47,985 nt of DNA. Origin: Oscillospiraceae bacterium (GTDB lineage Bacteria > Bacillota > Clostridia > Oscillospirales > Acutalibacteraceae). Positions within the stretch are counted from its first letter, which is position 1. The number at the start of each line of letters is the position of its first letter. Positions 14,418-22,851 of the stretch are shown here, one piece after another. Where the stretch lies: NCBI GenBank assembly GCA_031269595.1, contig JAISYX010000020.1:1-47985 (forward strand), read 5' to 3'. Under the pieces are notes generated by a model. The model was not told where the DNA came from. It did not search any database and saw nothing but the letters and a program-made list of their open reading frames with translations. A program made the position numbers and the translations under genes.

Positions 14418-15666
14418 TGAGTATACCTCTGTAAAACTCCTCGTCGTGTGTGTCCTTACCCACGGCCACAACACTGGCCTGTTCAAAGTCGAACAGCTCT
14501 GCCGCAAGGCTGTTAACCTCTTCAAGTGTAACCCTGTTTATGCACTCAACCAGCTCCTCATAGGTTAAAACCCTGTTTTCCAGCAGCTCGCTGCGCCCGT
14601 TGTGTGAGGCACGGGACATCCAGGATTCAGAGCTCATAATAGTGCCCGCTGTTATTTGGCGGCGCACACGCTCAAATTCACGCTGTGTAAGGCCGTTTTG
14701 CTTTATCTCCTGCAACACAAGGCACAGCTCCCGCAGGGCTGCCTCCTCCTGTTCAAGGCTCACGCCCATATCCACCACAAATATGCCCTCATGCAAAAAT
14801 GAGGCGCAGGAAGATCCAACGGAATAGGCCAAGCCCAGCTCCTCCCTTATCCTTTGGAAGAGCCTGCTGGAGGAGCTTGCCCCCACCACATGATTTAATA
14901 TAGATAGTGCATAACGTCTGCTCTCGTGCAGTGCAATTGAGGGGAAGGCCACGCAGAGGTTAATCTGCTCAAAGTCCCTGTTAATCCTTGATACACCGCC
15001 CTTGTAGCCGGCAGCTTGAGCAGTTAGGGGCGAGCCCTGATTTACAAGTGCGCCAAAATATTGCTCCAGCTTTGCAAGCAGCATAGACCTTTCAAACTTA
15101 CCGCTGGCCGAAAATACCATGCGCTCAGGGGTATAATACTGCTGCATATAGGCCTTAAGGCTGCCCACTGTAACGGCCTGCACTGTCTCTCTTGAGCCTA
15201 AAATGGGCTTGCCCAGCATGTTCTCCGGCCACACAATGTTATAAAGGGAGTCGGCCATAAGGTCCTCGGGGCTGTCCTCATACATGCCTATTTCTTCAAT
15301 TATAACGCCCTTTTCAAGCTCTATGTCGTTTGTATCCAGCTTGGACTGTGTTAGCATGTCAAAAAGGACATCCACCGCCTTTTCAAGGTGAATATCCAAA
15401 ACCCGCAGATAAAAGCAGGTGTATTCTTTGGTTGTGTAGGCGTTAAACTGTGCGCCTATTGAATCCATGGCTTCGGCTATATCAAAGGCGGAGTAGGTTG
15501 CTGTGCCCTTGAATAAAATATGCTCTACAAAATGGGAGATGCCGCTTTGCTCGGGAGCTTCCATGCGGCTTCCTGCTCCTATCCACATGCCCACAGAGGC
15601 GGTTTTTGCGTGCTCCTCCTCTTCCAAGAGGATTCTAAGCCCATTGGGCAGTGTGGTTTTCTCCAT
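14392..15666 (-). CDS. M16-family zinc peptidase, second paralogue
   Basis: 424 residues, the normal length of a single-chain M16B (processing-peptidase-like) protease. The inverted zinc motif is H45-F-V-E48-H49, with E125 in GVIIEEIGMY exactly 76 residues after H49. All catalytic positions are therefore present. The C-terminal half carries the usual GLAYSVGSS segment. Family role: degradation or processing of short peptides in the cytosol. It starts 30 bases after the end of its paralogue (15697-16974) and overlaps the start of the CARF gene by 26 bases. Confidence 0.93.
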   Translation of the reverse strand: MEKTTLPNGLRILLEEEEHAKTASVGMWIGAGSRMEAPEQSGISHFVEHILFKGTATYSAFDIAEAMDSIGAQFNAYTTKEYTCFYLRVLDIHLEKAVDVLFDMLTQSKLDTNDIELEKGVIIEEIGMYEDSPEDLMADSLYNIVWPENMLGKPILGSRETVQAVTVGSLKAYMQQYYTPERMVFSASGKFERSMLLAKLEQYFGALVNQGSPLTAQAAGYKGGVSRINRDFEQINLCVAFPSIALHESRRYALSILNHVVGASSSSRLFQRIREELGLAYSVGSSCASFLHEGIFVVDMGVSLEQEEAALRELCLVLQEIKQNGLTQREFERVRRQITAGTIMSSESWMSRASHNGRSELLENRVLTYEELVECINRVTLEEVNSLAAELFDFEQASVVAVGKDTHDEEFYRGILNAYSNRAI

Positions 15667-15696
15667 GGATTCGCCTTTCTAATGAGGCCTGAGCCT

Positions 15697-16974
15697 CTAC
15701 TTTTTTTCTTTGTTAAGCACTTCTAGCTCATCCAAAATAGATTTATAAAAATCGCTGTCACAGGGGGAGCTGCCCGCCGCAACAAGGGAGGTTTGAGTAA
15801 AGTCAATAAGCTCCGCTGCCAGCCTGTTAACCTCTTGAAGGGTCACGCTGTTGTATTTTTTAAGCTTTTCGGCATGGCCAAGCGCACCGTTATACAGCAG
15901 CTCGTCCTCACCGTTTGCAATGGCACAGTAGAGGTTGTTGTCTAAGTCCATGGTCAGGGTGTCGGTTAGCTGGTGCTTTGCCCGCTGGAATTCCTTTTGC
16001 GTTACGCCGTTTGTTTTAATATCGTAAAGAATAGCACCAATTTCAAGCAGTGCGGTTATCTCGTTATCGGCGTCAACCACCATTTCAATGGCAAAAATGC
16101 CCTCGTTAAGAAAGGAGACCTTGCCCGAACGTATGCTGTAAACAAGGCCAAGCTCCTCCCGTATACGGGCAAACAGCCTGCCAGAGGGCGAGCTGGATAT
16201 AATGTGCTCAAGTATATCCAGTGCATAATATCTTTCATCCCTGCTGCCAAAGGTGGGGAAGCAGAGCCCCAAGGCCAGCTTATCGCTTAGCTGCGGGATT
16301 TTTTGAATAAAGCGTTTACAGGGCGCAGGCTCGGCGGATATGGGGTTTTTGGTGTTGGGGAGCTTGCCGAACTGATTTTTAATCTTGCGCAGGAGCAGCC
16401 CCTCATTTAGTTTGCCGCAGGCAGAGAAAACCATGCGCTCAGGCACGTAATATTTAGCCATAAAGGCACGGAGTGTGTCCGGTGTTATCTTAGAGACAGT
16501 CTCACGTACGCCGCCTGTAGAGGCAACCAGCTGGCTTTTAGGCCATATGTTATCCATAAGGTAGCCCACAGGGGATTGTCCGCCGTCACGCATATCCAGC
16601 TCAGAGCAGATTATGCCCCGTTCAACCGCTGTTTCTTTTGGGTCAAAGGCGGGGTGCAGCAGCATATCAAATAGAAGGTCTGCGGCGGCCTCCTGCTGAT
16701 TTTCAAGCACCTGAAAGTAATAGCGTGTGTATTCCTTGCTGGTTTCGCCGTTATAGGAGGCACTCATAGCCGAGATTTGATCGTTAATATCGCTGCGTGA
16801 ACGGCTTGTTGTGCCTGAGTAGAGCATGTGCTCCACAAAGTGGGAGATACCCGCCTGCTCGGGGCTCTCCATACGGCTGCCCACGCCTACAGTCATGCAA
16901 ATGGAAGCTGTCTTTGCGTTTTTATCAGGGTCTAACAGTATCCTAAGCCCGTTTTTTAATGTTAGCTTTTTCAT
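15697..16974 (-). CDS. M16-family zinc peptidase, first paralogue
   Basis: 425 residues, collinear with the following M16 gene. Zinc ligands and catalytic residues are H45-F-V-E48-H49 and E125 (IICSELDM). The GLVYSIRSG segment is in the C-terminal half. Tandem M16 pairs can act as heterodimers with one active partner, as in mitochondrial processing peptidase, but here both members keep the motif. It heads the four-gene operon, with AGGGGTGG upstream of its ATG. Confidence 0.92.
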   Translation of the reverse strand: MKKLTLKNGLRILLDPDKNAKTASICMTVGVGSRMESPEQAGISHFVEHMLYSGTTSRSRSDINDQISAMSASYNGETSKEYTRYYFQVLENQQEAAADLLFDMLLHPAFDPKETAVERGIICSELDMRDGGQSPVGYLMDNIWPKSQLVASTGGVRETVSKITPDTLRAFMAKYYVPERMVFSACGKLNEGLLLRKIKNQFGKLPNTKNPISAEPAPCKRFIQKIPQLSDKLALGLCFPTFGSRDERYYALDILEHIISSSPSGRLFARIREELGLVYSIRSGKVSFLNEGIFAIEMVVDADNEITALLEIGAILYDIKTNGVTQKEFQRAKHQLTDTLTMDLDNNLYCAIANGEDELLYNGALGHAEKLKKYNSVTLQEVNRLAAELIDFTQTSLVAAGSSPCDSDFYKSILDELEVLNKEKK

Positions 16975-16998
16975 TGCTATTTATGCCACCCCTTTTAT

Positions 16999-17044
16999 TT
17001 AATTCATAATTAATAATGTATAATTAAATTGATAATTGAAAGTT
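16999..17044. repeat. AT-rich repeat module upstream of the M16 operon
   Basis: ATTCATAATTAATAATGTAT and AATTGATAATTGAAAG match the AT-rich words of the composite intergenic repeat. It sits between the stop of the membrane gene at 17058 and the M16 start. Confidence 0.6.
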
Positions 17045-17057
17045 TTGCTACACATCT

Positions 17058-17558
17058 TTATCCTACCAAACCAGATGCCACGACAACCCACACTGCCGAT
17101 AGCATAGCAATCGGCAAGCCTATGCCCAAGCCAATCAAGAACCCTCTAAAATGATGCCAACGCCCGTGATACGCTTTTACCATATCTTTCGTGCCTGGTA
17201 TTCTTGTTTTAGAGCTGTGCGCAAACCATAACCAATCAAGAACAATAAGGTCATAGAGATTTACGGCTGTAAAAACAATGTAAACATGAATTGCAGAGTT
17301 CAAGAAAGTTACCTTTCCTGAAAAGTATGCAAGGGCGGCAAGCACAAAAGTCAGCAATAATGCTCCTATGATTTTTCGTGCTATATTTTTCTTTGAAGCT
17401 TTTAATACAATATCCTTATACTGCGGCAACGAGCGCACCCGTTCTTGGATTTCGGGCGGGTACGACACAATTTGCGAGATGGGATTCCGTATTTGCGCCG
17501 GCACTATGATAAGCGTAAATACCGCACAAGCAAGCAGGCACTCAATCAATAAGAGCAT
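17058..17558 (-). CDS. Polytopic membrane protein, function unknown
   Basis: 166 residues with four hydrophobic segments (about 1-20, 60-80, 88-110 and 138-164). A cytosolic-type basic stretch (YKDIVLKASKKNIARK) and a conserved-looking W-H-H-F-R-G segment precede the last helix. The ATG has an AAGGAG ribosome binding site. I do not recognise the family. It is a single gene between the DUF3048 lipoprotein and the M16 operon, with intergenic repeats on both sides. Confidence 0.7.
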   Translation of the reverse strand: MLLLIECLLACAVFTLIIVPAQIRNPISQIVSYPPEIQERVRSLPQYKDIVLKASKKNIARKIIGALLLTFVLAALAYFSGKVTFLNSAIHVYIVFTAVNLYDLIVLDWLWFAHSSKTRIPGTKDMVKAYHGRWHHFRGFLIGLGIGLPIAMLSAVWVVVASGLVG

Positions 17559-17606
17559 AGGGTTTTCTCCTTGTTTTTCATTGTGTGCCTAGTCTCTTGC
17601 GGTCAT

Positions 17607-17660
17607 CGCAAATTCACCATTAATTACGAATTACGCATTACGAATTACGAATTGAATTAG
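17607..17660. repeat. Composite intergenic repeat (AT module) at the DUF3048 gene end
   Basis: GCAAATTCACCATTAATTACG followed by ATTACGCATTACGAATTACG. It runs into the DUF3048 stop: on the minus strand, TAATTCAATTCG begins with the stop codon. Confidence 0.75.
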
Positions 17661-18769
17661 CTAAACTTTAGCCTCTTGGTTGTATCCTTTGGCACAACAC
17701 ACACCCATATCTTGCCCGGGTTTAGCTTGAGTGTGCCGCCGTCCTTTAATGTGAAGACATACGGGTCGGCATTTTTGCCCTTTTTCCACTCTATTTCAAT
17801 GGCCTGACCATCGCTGAAATAATAGCCTACACCCGCCTTTTGCTCTATGGTTCTGTGCTCCTTGTCATCCTCATAGCCGTGCTTATCTGTTATATAAATA
17901 ACATTGCGCACCGCAACCTGAGCCTTTGTTGTTGCGTCTACCTGTGCCGCACCAAATTCGCCCTTGTAATAGAGCTTATCAGATGCATTGTATTTAAACG
18001 TACCTATGGTATCCTTGCTAAAGGTAACGCTTATATCTGTGGCCGCAGTGGTTGCACCGTTAACGGATATGCCCTTTTCCTCTGCCTCATCGTTAAAGGT
18101 AAAGGCTTGAAAATCCTTGTTTTCTCTGTCTGTTCTAAACTTTTTCTTGGCTACATTATCAGCAATAATACTTGCATCGGAATAGCCAGTATGCTCTATA
18201 TTTATCTTTTTCTTAAGCCTGTCCTTATCTCTGGGGAAGTCCAAATTGTTGCCGTCTAAATGAGCTAGTCCCGTGCTTACCATCAATGCATTTCCGCTCT
18301 TACTGTCGCCCCAATGGACAAAAATGGAATCGTAACCCAAGGCTGTTTTTACATGATAGGTGCGTGCGCTGCGCATAGGCCCTATCTTTGGAATAGCCTT
18401 GCCGTCGGCATAAAAGGCCACAATACGGGTTATGCTGCCCTCGGCCAGCATCTCATAGCAGAGGTCTGGGGTGGTAATGCCCCACTGTGGCAGAGCCGCC
18501 TTTATATTGCTGACCATAACGGCATACGGACGTTTGCCGTAGGCATCCTTTTTAACATCAAACACGCCTGTTAAGGGGTTAAGATAGTAGCCTCTGCCGT
18601 CTCTTGAGGAGGGGACAAGGGGGAGTTTTTCCCCCTCTGAGGTCTCGCCGGCCGGCAGGTTGATAACAACCTCATCCACAGAGCTTACAGCGGCATCCTT
18701 TTTGGAACAGGCGGCTAAAAGCGAGCATAGCAGCGCAATTAGAAGAGCTGCCGATATTATTTTCTTCAT
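17657..18769 (-). CDS. DUF3048 (YerB-like) lipoprotein
   Basis: 370 residues. The lipoprotein signal has the lipobox LAAC at ~18-21 (SLLAACSKK). A linker leads to the DUF3048 domain, recognisable from YAVMVSNIKAALPQWGI, DLCYEMLAEGSITRI, KIGPMRSAR and the DSIFVHWGDS segment, followed by the C-terminal DUF3048_C part. It is an exported, membrane-tethered protein of unknown biochemical role that is widespread in Firmicutes. Its stop codon lies at the edge of an intergenic repeat. Confidence 0.88.
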   Translation of the reverse strand: MKKIISAALLIALLCSLLAACSKKDAAVSSVDEVVINLPAGETSEGEKLPLVPSSRDGRGYYLNPLTGVFDVKKDAYGKRPYAVMVSNIKAALPQWGITTPDLCYEMLAEGSITRIVAFYADGKAIPKIGPMRSARTYHVKTALGYDSIFVHWGDSKSGNALMVSTGLAHLDGNNLDFPRDKDRLKKKINIEHTGYSDASIIADNVAKKKFRTDRENKDFQAFTFNDEAEEKGISVNGATTAATDISVTFSKDTIGTFKYNASDKLYYKGEFGAAQVDATTKAQVAVRNVIYITDKHGYEDDKEHRTIEQKAGVGYYFSDGQAIEIEWKKGKNADPYVFTLKDGGTLKLNPGKIWVCVVPKDTTKRLKFS

Positions 18770-18850
18770 ACTTTTATCTCCTGGTTTTTTTCACGGAGAC
18801 ACACACTGTGCCGCCTTATAACGCAATTTTATTTGGCCTTGTTATCCTTA

Positions 18851-18922
18851 GTAGGGGCCACGGCTTGCCTGGCCCGTTTTATCCCAGCACGCACCATGGG
18901 TCAGGCAAGCCGTGACCACTAC
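18851..18922. repeat. GTAGGGG double-hairpin repeat, copy 2
   Basis: GTAGGGGCCACGGCTTGCC and its imperfect complement ending GTGACCACTAC flank a 20-30 base loop. The first arm folds on itself (GGGCC ... TGGCCC). Same plan as the copy at 5691. Confidence 0.75.
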
Positions 18923-18983
18923 GAACCGTATGCATTTTTGATTTAACAAGGTACTACAAGTTAGGGTTTTAGAGGTTCTTAAT

Positions 18984-20105
18984 TTATTTGGCCTGTCCTG
19001 TAATTTTCAGCTTTTCAACACCAAACTTTGCAAGAACCTTGTGGTCAATAACAATGGTCTTGCTTGCCTTGGCATCGTCCAGAATCTTTTGCTGGAAGTC
19101 GCCGATTTTAAGATCTGAAATCATGTTAGCCTTGTTATCCTCGTTATCAAGATATTTAGACTCAGCAGCAGCGTGCTTGACTACAAGATAAGCAGAGCCG
19201 CTGTTTTCTAATACAGCATACTCATTATCCTTTAATGCTGCAATTTGCGTTAGCAGCTCAGAGCCCTGAGATACAGGAACAGACTGCTTTTCAAGAGCAG
19301 AATAGCCTGTGCCCTTTGCGGCGTATTCCTCAACAACTGTTGTAAGGTTCTTCTTTCCGCTTTGCAGGTCTGCCTTAAGAGTGTTCATCTCTGCAAGTGC
19401 TGCTGTTTTAATGGCTGCGTTCTCTTCCTCTGTAGCGGCAGTTTCGCTGCTTGTATTTTCAGTTGGAACAGAAATATAGCTAAAATAAACATAATTTGAT
19501 GCATAGTAGGCTTTAAGCTCTTCGTCTGTAACGGGGGTTACACCGTTAGCACCGTAGTTATACTCAAAGAGCTTTTGCTGCTTAAAGCCTGCAAGTCCGC
19601 CGTCTAAGCTGGCTAGGACTATAGAATCCTTTGCAACGCCGTTCTTTTCATAAAAATCCTTTTCCTGTGCATACTGAGTGCCCGCCAAGCTTGCGCCGTT
19701 GGTTGCGCTTGTAGAATCGTCATTTTCAAGGGCAAGTATGTTCTTTTGTGCATCTGTTATTTCTAAAATAGCCTTTTGCTCCTCTGTAGAGGCGGCGGCC
19801 AGTGCCTTGGTATATTCCTCTTCAAGCTGAATCATATACCTTAGATTATCCAAAGCTGCCTCATTTATATACTCAATTGCCGGCTTTTCGGCAATTGTTT
19901 GGCTTTTGAGTGACTTTGTTGGGTCAATCTGACCGTTTTGAGCCAAACCACGATAGGTGTAATAGGCGTAATAGGTGTACACGCCAACGGGGACAGAGAA
20001 ATTGCCGTTAGTGGCGGCTATCTCCGGCTTGCTGCTGCAAGCGGCCATAGACAGGGCGAGTGCTGCTGAAATGATAATTGCAAAAACCTTTTTAGTGAGC
20101 TTCAT
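18984..20105 (-). CDS. Lipoprotein with a SurA/PrsA-like foldase architecture
   Basis: 373 residues. The lipoprotein signal has the lipobox MAAC (~20-23). The N-terminal helical region (YTYYAYYTYRGLAQNGQ, IEYINEAALDNLRYMIQLEE) and the long charged helices resemble the SurA N-terminal chaperone fold. The central part (DEELKAYYASNYVYFSYISV) occupies the place of a peptidyl-prolyl isomerase domain and ends with a KDNEYAVLENSGSAYLVVKH strand set. A role in folding secreted proteins is inferred from this architecture and is not proved by motifs. It is divergent from the EF-G-like gene. Confidence 0.7.
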   Translation of the reverse strand: MKLTKKVFAIIISAALALSMAACSSKPEIAATNGNFSVPVGVYTYYAYYTYRGLAQNGQIDPTKSLKSQTIAEKPAIEYINEAALDNLRYMIQLEEEYTKALAAASTEEQKAILEITDAQKNILALENDDSTSATNGASLAGTQYAQEKDFYEKNGVAKDSIVLASLDGGLAGFKQQKLFEYNYGANGVTPVTDEELKAYYASNYVYFSYISVPTENTSSETAATEEENAAIKTAALAEMNTLKADLQSGKKNLTTVVEEYAAKGTGYSALEKQSVPVSQGSELLTQIAALKDNEYAVLENSGSAYLVVKHAAAESKYLDNEDNKANMISDLKIGDFQQKILDDAKASKTIVIDHKVLAKFGVEKLKITGQAK

Positions 20106-20437
20106 TGTTGGGGTTCCTCCTGAAAGAAATTATTATATATGGGTATTATACACGTTTTTTTTTCGCTTGTCCAGTTTTTTCGGTGTTTAACCCGCACTTT
20201 TTTTTAATAGTGTGCATAAATTGAGTTTTCAACAATCTTGCAATTAAAATATAGTCATTACGCATAAAAAAACACAGCAGCTTTCTACGAAAATGTTAAC
20301 CAATCGTTCTTGAATTATTTTTTATTTTTTTGGCAAAAATAACTTGAAAAGTGGAGGATATTAAGATATAATAAAAGAGATATTGAATTCTGCCCCCCGA
20401 GCTTTTAAGTTCAGGGGTGAAAGGAGCTAACAAATAA
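20106..20437. other. Divergent intergenic region before the EF-G-like gene
   Basis: AT-rich DNA with the promoter for the plus-strand gene at 20344-20372. Between it and the start codon a C-run (TGCCCCCCGAG) and a G-run (TTCAGGGGTG) could pair. No gene is seen. Confidence 0.5.
20344..20372 (+). promoter_or_regulatory. Promoter of the EF-G-like gene
   Basis: TTGAAA at 20344-20349 and TATAAT at 20367-20372, with a 17-base spacer, about 65 bases before the ATG. Confidence 0.75.
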
Positions 20438-22510
20438 ATGCAACAGTATACAGCAAAAAAGATCAGGAACTTAGTTATTGCAGGCCACGGAGGTACAGGC
20501 AAAACCTCATTAGCAGAGTCTATGCTTTATCTTGCCAAGGCAACCGATAGATTAGGCAAGGTTTTAGAGGGCAACACAGTTTGTGACTTTGACCCTGAAG
20601 AAATCCGCCGTAAAGCCACGGTTTCTACAGCAATAGCCCCCTTGGAGTGGAAGGGCTGCAAGGTAAATCTTATAGACGTACCCGGACTTTTTGATTTTGC
20701 AGGCGGCGTTGCCGAGGGCTTTAGAGCTGCTGAATGTGCACTTATAGCTGTCTCCGGCAAATCCGGCGTTAATGTAGGCACAGAAAAGGCCTATAAGGCC
20801 GCCACAGCAGCAGGAATTTCAAAAATCTTCTTTATTAATAAGCTTGATGATGAAAACGCAGATTACTACAAGGCATTTGAGGATTTAAAGTCCGTGTTCG
20901 GCCCCTCTGTCTGCCCTATAGTGGTGCCATTTAGAGAAGAGAATAAGCCCACAGTTTATATTGATTTGCTCCACTGCAAGGCCTATACCTACAGCGGCGG
21001 CAAGGCCGCAGAGGTCTCTATGCCCGACATGGGACACCGGCTGGACGGCCTGCGCACGGCCATTTATGAGGCCGTTGCCGAGACAAGCGAGGAGCTTATG
21101 GAAAAGTACTTCTCAGGTGAGCAGTTTACCCCTGAGGAGCTTATAGTCGGCCTTGCAACGGGCGTGCGCTCAGGCGACATCTCCCCCGTGTTCGGCGGCT
21201 CTGCCCTCACTCTGGAGGGTATAGACCAGCTTTTGGCAGGTATAGAGTGGCTTGTCCCCTCTCCCGCAGACGGCTCTGCTGTCAAGGCAAAGGATGTTAA
21301 CGGCAACGAAATTGAGCTACCCTGCAACGAGGACGCTCAGACAGCCGCAGTTGTATTTAAGACAGTCGCCGACCCATTTGTTGGCAAGCTCTCTTACTTT
21401 AAGGTTATTTCAGGCAAGCTAAGCGCAGAGACTCCCCTTACAAATATGCGCACAGGCAGTGCCGAAAAGATAGGCAAAATAGTTACAATAAGAGGCAAAA
21501 AGCAGGAGGACGCCGCCTATATTTCCGCAGGCGACATAGGTGCTGTAGCTAAGCTTCAGCACGCCAACACAGGCGATACTCTGTGCTCACCCGCAAGGCA
21601 GGTTATACTTGAGGGCGTAAACTTCCCCGCACCCTCGCTCTCTATGTGCATTGCACCCAAGACTAAGGGCGAGGAGGAAAAAATCGCCTTAGGCCTTGCC
21701 CGTCTTATAGAGGAAGACCCCTCTATTTCATACTATAATAATACAGAGACACACCAGATGATACTCCAGGGGCAGGGCGACCAGCATTTGGATGTAGTCG
21801 TCTCTAAGCTTAAGAGCAAGTTCGGTGTGGATGTTGTGCTATCTATACCCAAGGTTCCATACAGAGAGACCATACGCAAGACAGTCTCGGTTCAGGGCAG
21901 ACACAAGAAGCAGTCCGGCGGCCACGGCCAGTTCGGCGATACTTGGATTCGCTTTGAGCCCTGCGACAGCGATGACCTTGTATTTACAGAGGAGGTTGTG
22001 GGCGGCTCTGTGCCTAAGGGCTTCTTCCCCGCAGTTGAAAAGGGCTTGCGTGATTGCATAGGCAAGGGCATTCTTGCAGGATACCCTGTTGTGGGCTTAA
22101 AGGCTGTGCTTTACGATGGCTCTTATCACCCCGTGGATTCCTCTGAAATGGCCTTTAAATTGGCCGCAGCAGTGGCCTATAAGGCAGGTATACCTCAGGC
22201 TTCACCCGTTATTTTAGAGCCTATAGGCGCACTTAAGGCCTATATCCCCGACGATAAAATGGGTGATTTAATGGGCGAGGTTAACAAGCGCAGAGGCCGT
22301 GTTTTGGGCATGAATCCCGCAGAGGAGGGTTTGCAGGAGCTTGACGCTGAGGTTCCAATGGCGGAGATGGGGGATTTTTCCACCTTCATGCGCCAGACCA
22401 CACAGGGCAGAGGCTACTTCGCCTTTGACTTTGAGCGTTATGAGGAAGCCCCAACAAACATTGCTCAAAAGGTTATTGAGGAAGCAAAGGCTTCCGGCGA
22501 TGTTGAGTAG
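20438..22510 (+). CDS. EF-G-2-like translational GTPase
   Basis: 690 residues, the full length of elongation factor G, with all five domains. G1 is GHGGTGKTS (16-24). G3 is DVPGLFDF (80-87), where L84 replaces the histidine that orders the hydrolytic water in canonical EF-G and EF-Tu. G4 is NKLD (134-137). Domain IV carries SGGHGQFGDTWIRFEP and domain V ends normally. This pattern (VGTE after G3, non-canonical switch II) is that of EF-G-2 paralogues such as the Thermus thermophilus protein (family knowledge). The role is probably conditional and not main-line translocation. A strong GAAAGGAG precedes the ATG, and a terminator follows at 22530. Confidence 0.9.
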   Translation: MQQYTAKKIRNLVIAGHGGTGKTSLAESMLYLAKATDRLGKVLEGNTVCDFDPEEIRRKATVSTAIAPLEWKGCKVNLIDVPGLFDFAGGVAEGFRAAECALIAVSGKSGVNVGTEKAYKAATAAGISKIFFINKLDDENADYYKAFEDLKSVFGPSVCPIVVPFREENKPTVYIDLLHCKAYTYSGGKAAEVSMPDMGHRLDGLRTAIYEAVAETSEELMEKYFSGEQFTPEELIVGLATGVRSGDISPVFGGSALTLEGIDQLLAGIEWLVPSPADGSAVKAKDVNGNEIELPCNEDAQTAAVVFKTVADPFVGKLSYFKVISGKLSAETPLTNMRTGSAEKIGKIVTIRGKKQEDAAYISAGDIGAVAKLQHANTGDTLCSPARQVILEGVNFPAPSLSMCIAPKTKGEEEKIALGLARLIEEDPSISYYNNTETHQMILQGQGDQHLDVVVSKLKSKFGVDVVLSIPKVPYRETIRKTVSVQGRHKKQSGGHGQFGDTWIRFEPCDSDDLVFTEEVVGGSVPKGFFPAVEKGLRDCIGKGILAGYPVVGLKAVLYDGSYHPVDSSEMAFKLAAAVAYKAGIPQASPVILEPIGALKAYIPDDKMGDLMGEVNKRRGRVLGMNPAEEGLQELDAEVPMAEMGDFSTFMRQTTQGRGYFAFDFERYEEAPTNIAQKVIEEAKASGDVE

Positions 22511-22529
22511 TAATTAAAGAAGAGTATAT

Positions 22530-22563
22530 GCGCCCCTCACAGCTGTAGGCTGTGAGGGGCGTG
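22530..22563 (+). terminator. Terminator of the EF-G-like gene
   Basis: GCGCCCCTCACAGC and GCTGTGAGGGGCGT-type arms form a strong stem with a short loop. The T-tract after it is poor (GTTGGTTGTTG). Confidence 0.7.
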
Positions 22564-22589
22564 TTGGTTGTTGAATGGAGTAAGTCCCT

Positions 22590-22668
22590 TTAATCAAAAT
22601 TTGCGCAGCAAATTAGCCTTAATTGTCAATTTAATCATGCATTATACATTATTAATTATGCATTGAAA
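22590..22668. repeat. Composite intergenic repeat copy
   Basis: The AAATTTGCGCAGCAAATTAG core hairpin is followed by AT-rich words (AATTGTCAATTTAATCATGC, ATTATACATTATTAATTATG). It fills most of the gene-free stretch 22511-22851, which otherwise holds only the EF-G terminator and the GH18 promoter. Confidence 0.75.
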
Positions 22669-22744
22669 AAAAGGCACTATCACTAAAATTTTCGCCCCTA
22701 AGTTGTGTATTTCACAGAACTTACCTTTTCTGCTGCTTTCCTCC

Positions 22745-22773
22745 TTGCGCTTTGCCATTTATTGTGCTAAAAT
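22745..22773 (+). promoter_or_regulatory. Probable promoter of the GH18 gene
   Basis: TTGCGC at 22745-22750 and TAAAAT at 22768-22773, with a 17-base spacer. A small hairpin (AGTGGTAG/CTGCCACT) lies just downstream in the leader. Confidence 0.5.
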
Positions 22774-22851
22774 GTATTTAAATAGTGGTAGTTTGCTCTG
22801 CCACTAAACGTTACGAAGAAACCAAACAATTACATTTGGAGGGATTAGTTA

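Noticed and set aside
13218..14525. Longer start at 14525 for the CARF gene
   Set aside because: The extra residues are read from inside the M16 gene in another frame; ATG 14417 has a ribosome binding site and gives the usual family length.
20438..22510. TetM-type ribosome protection protein
   Set aside because: The G3 and G4 motifs and the domain IV sequence fit EF-G-2 paralogues better; no tet leader or mobile context is present.
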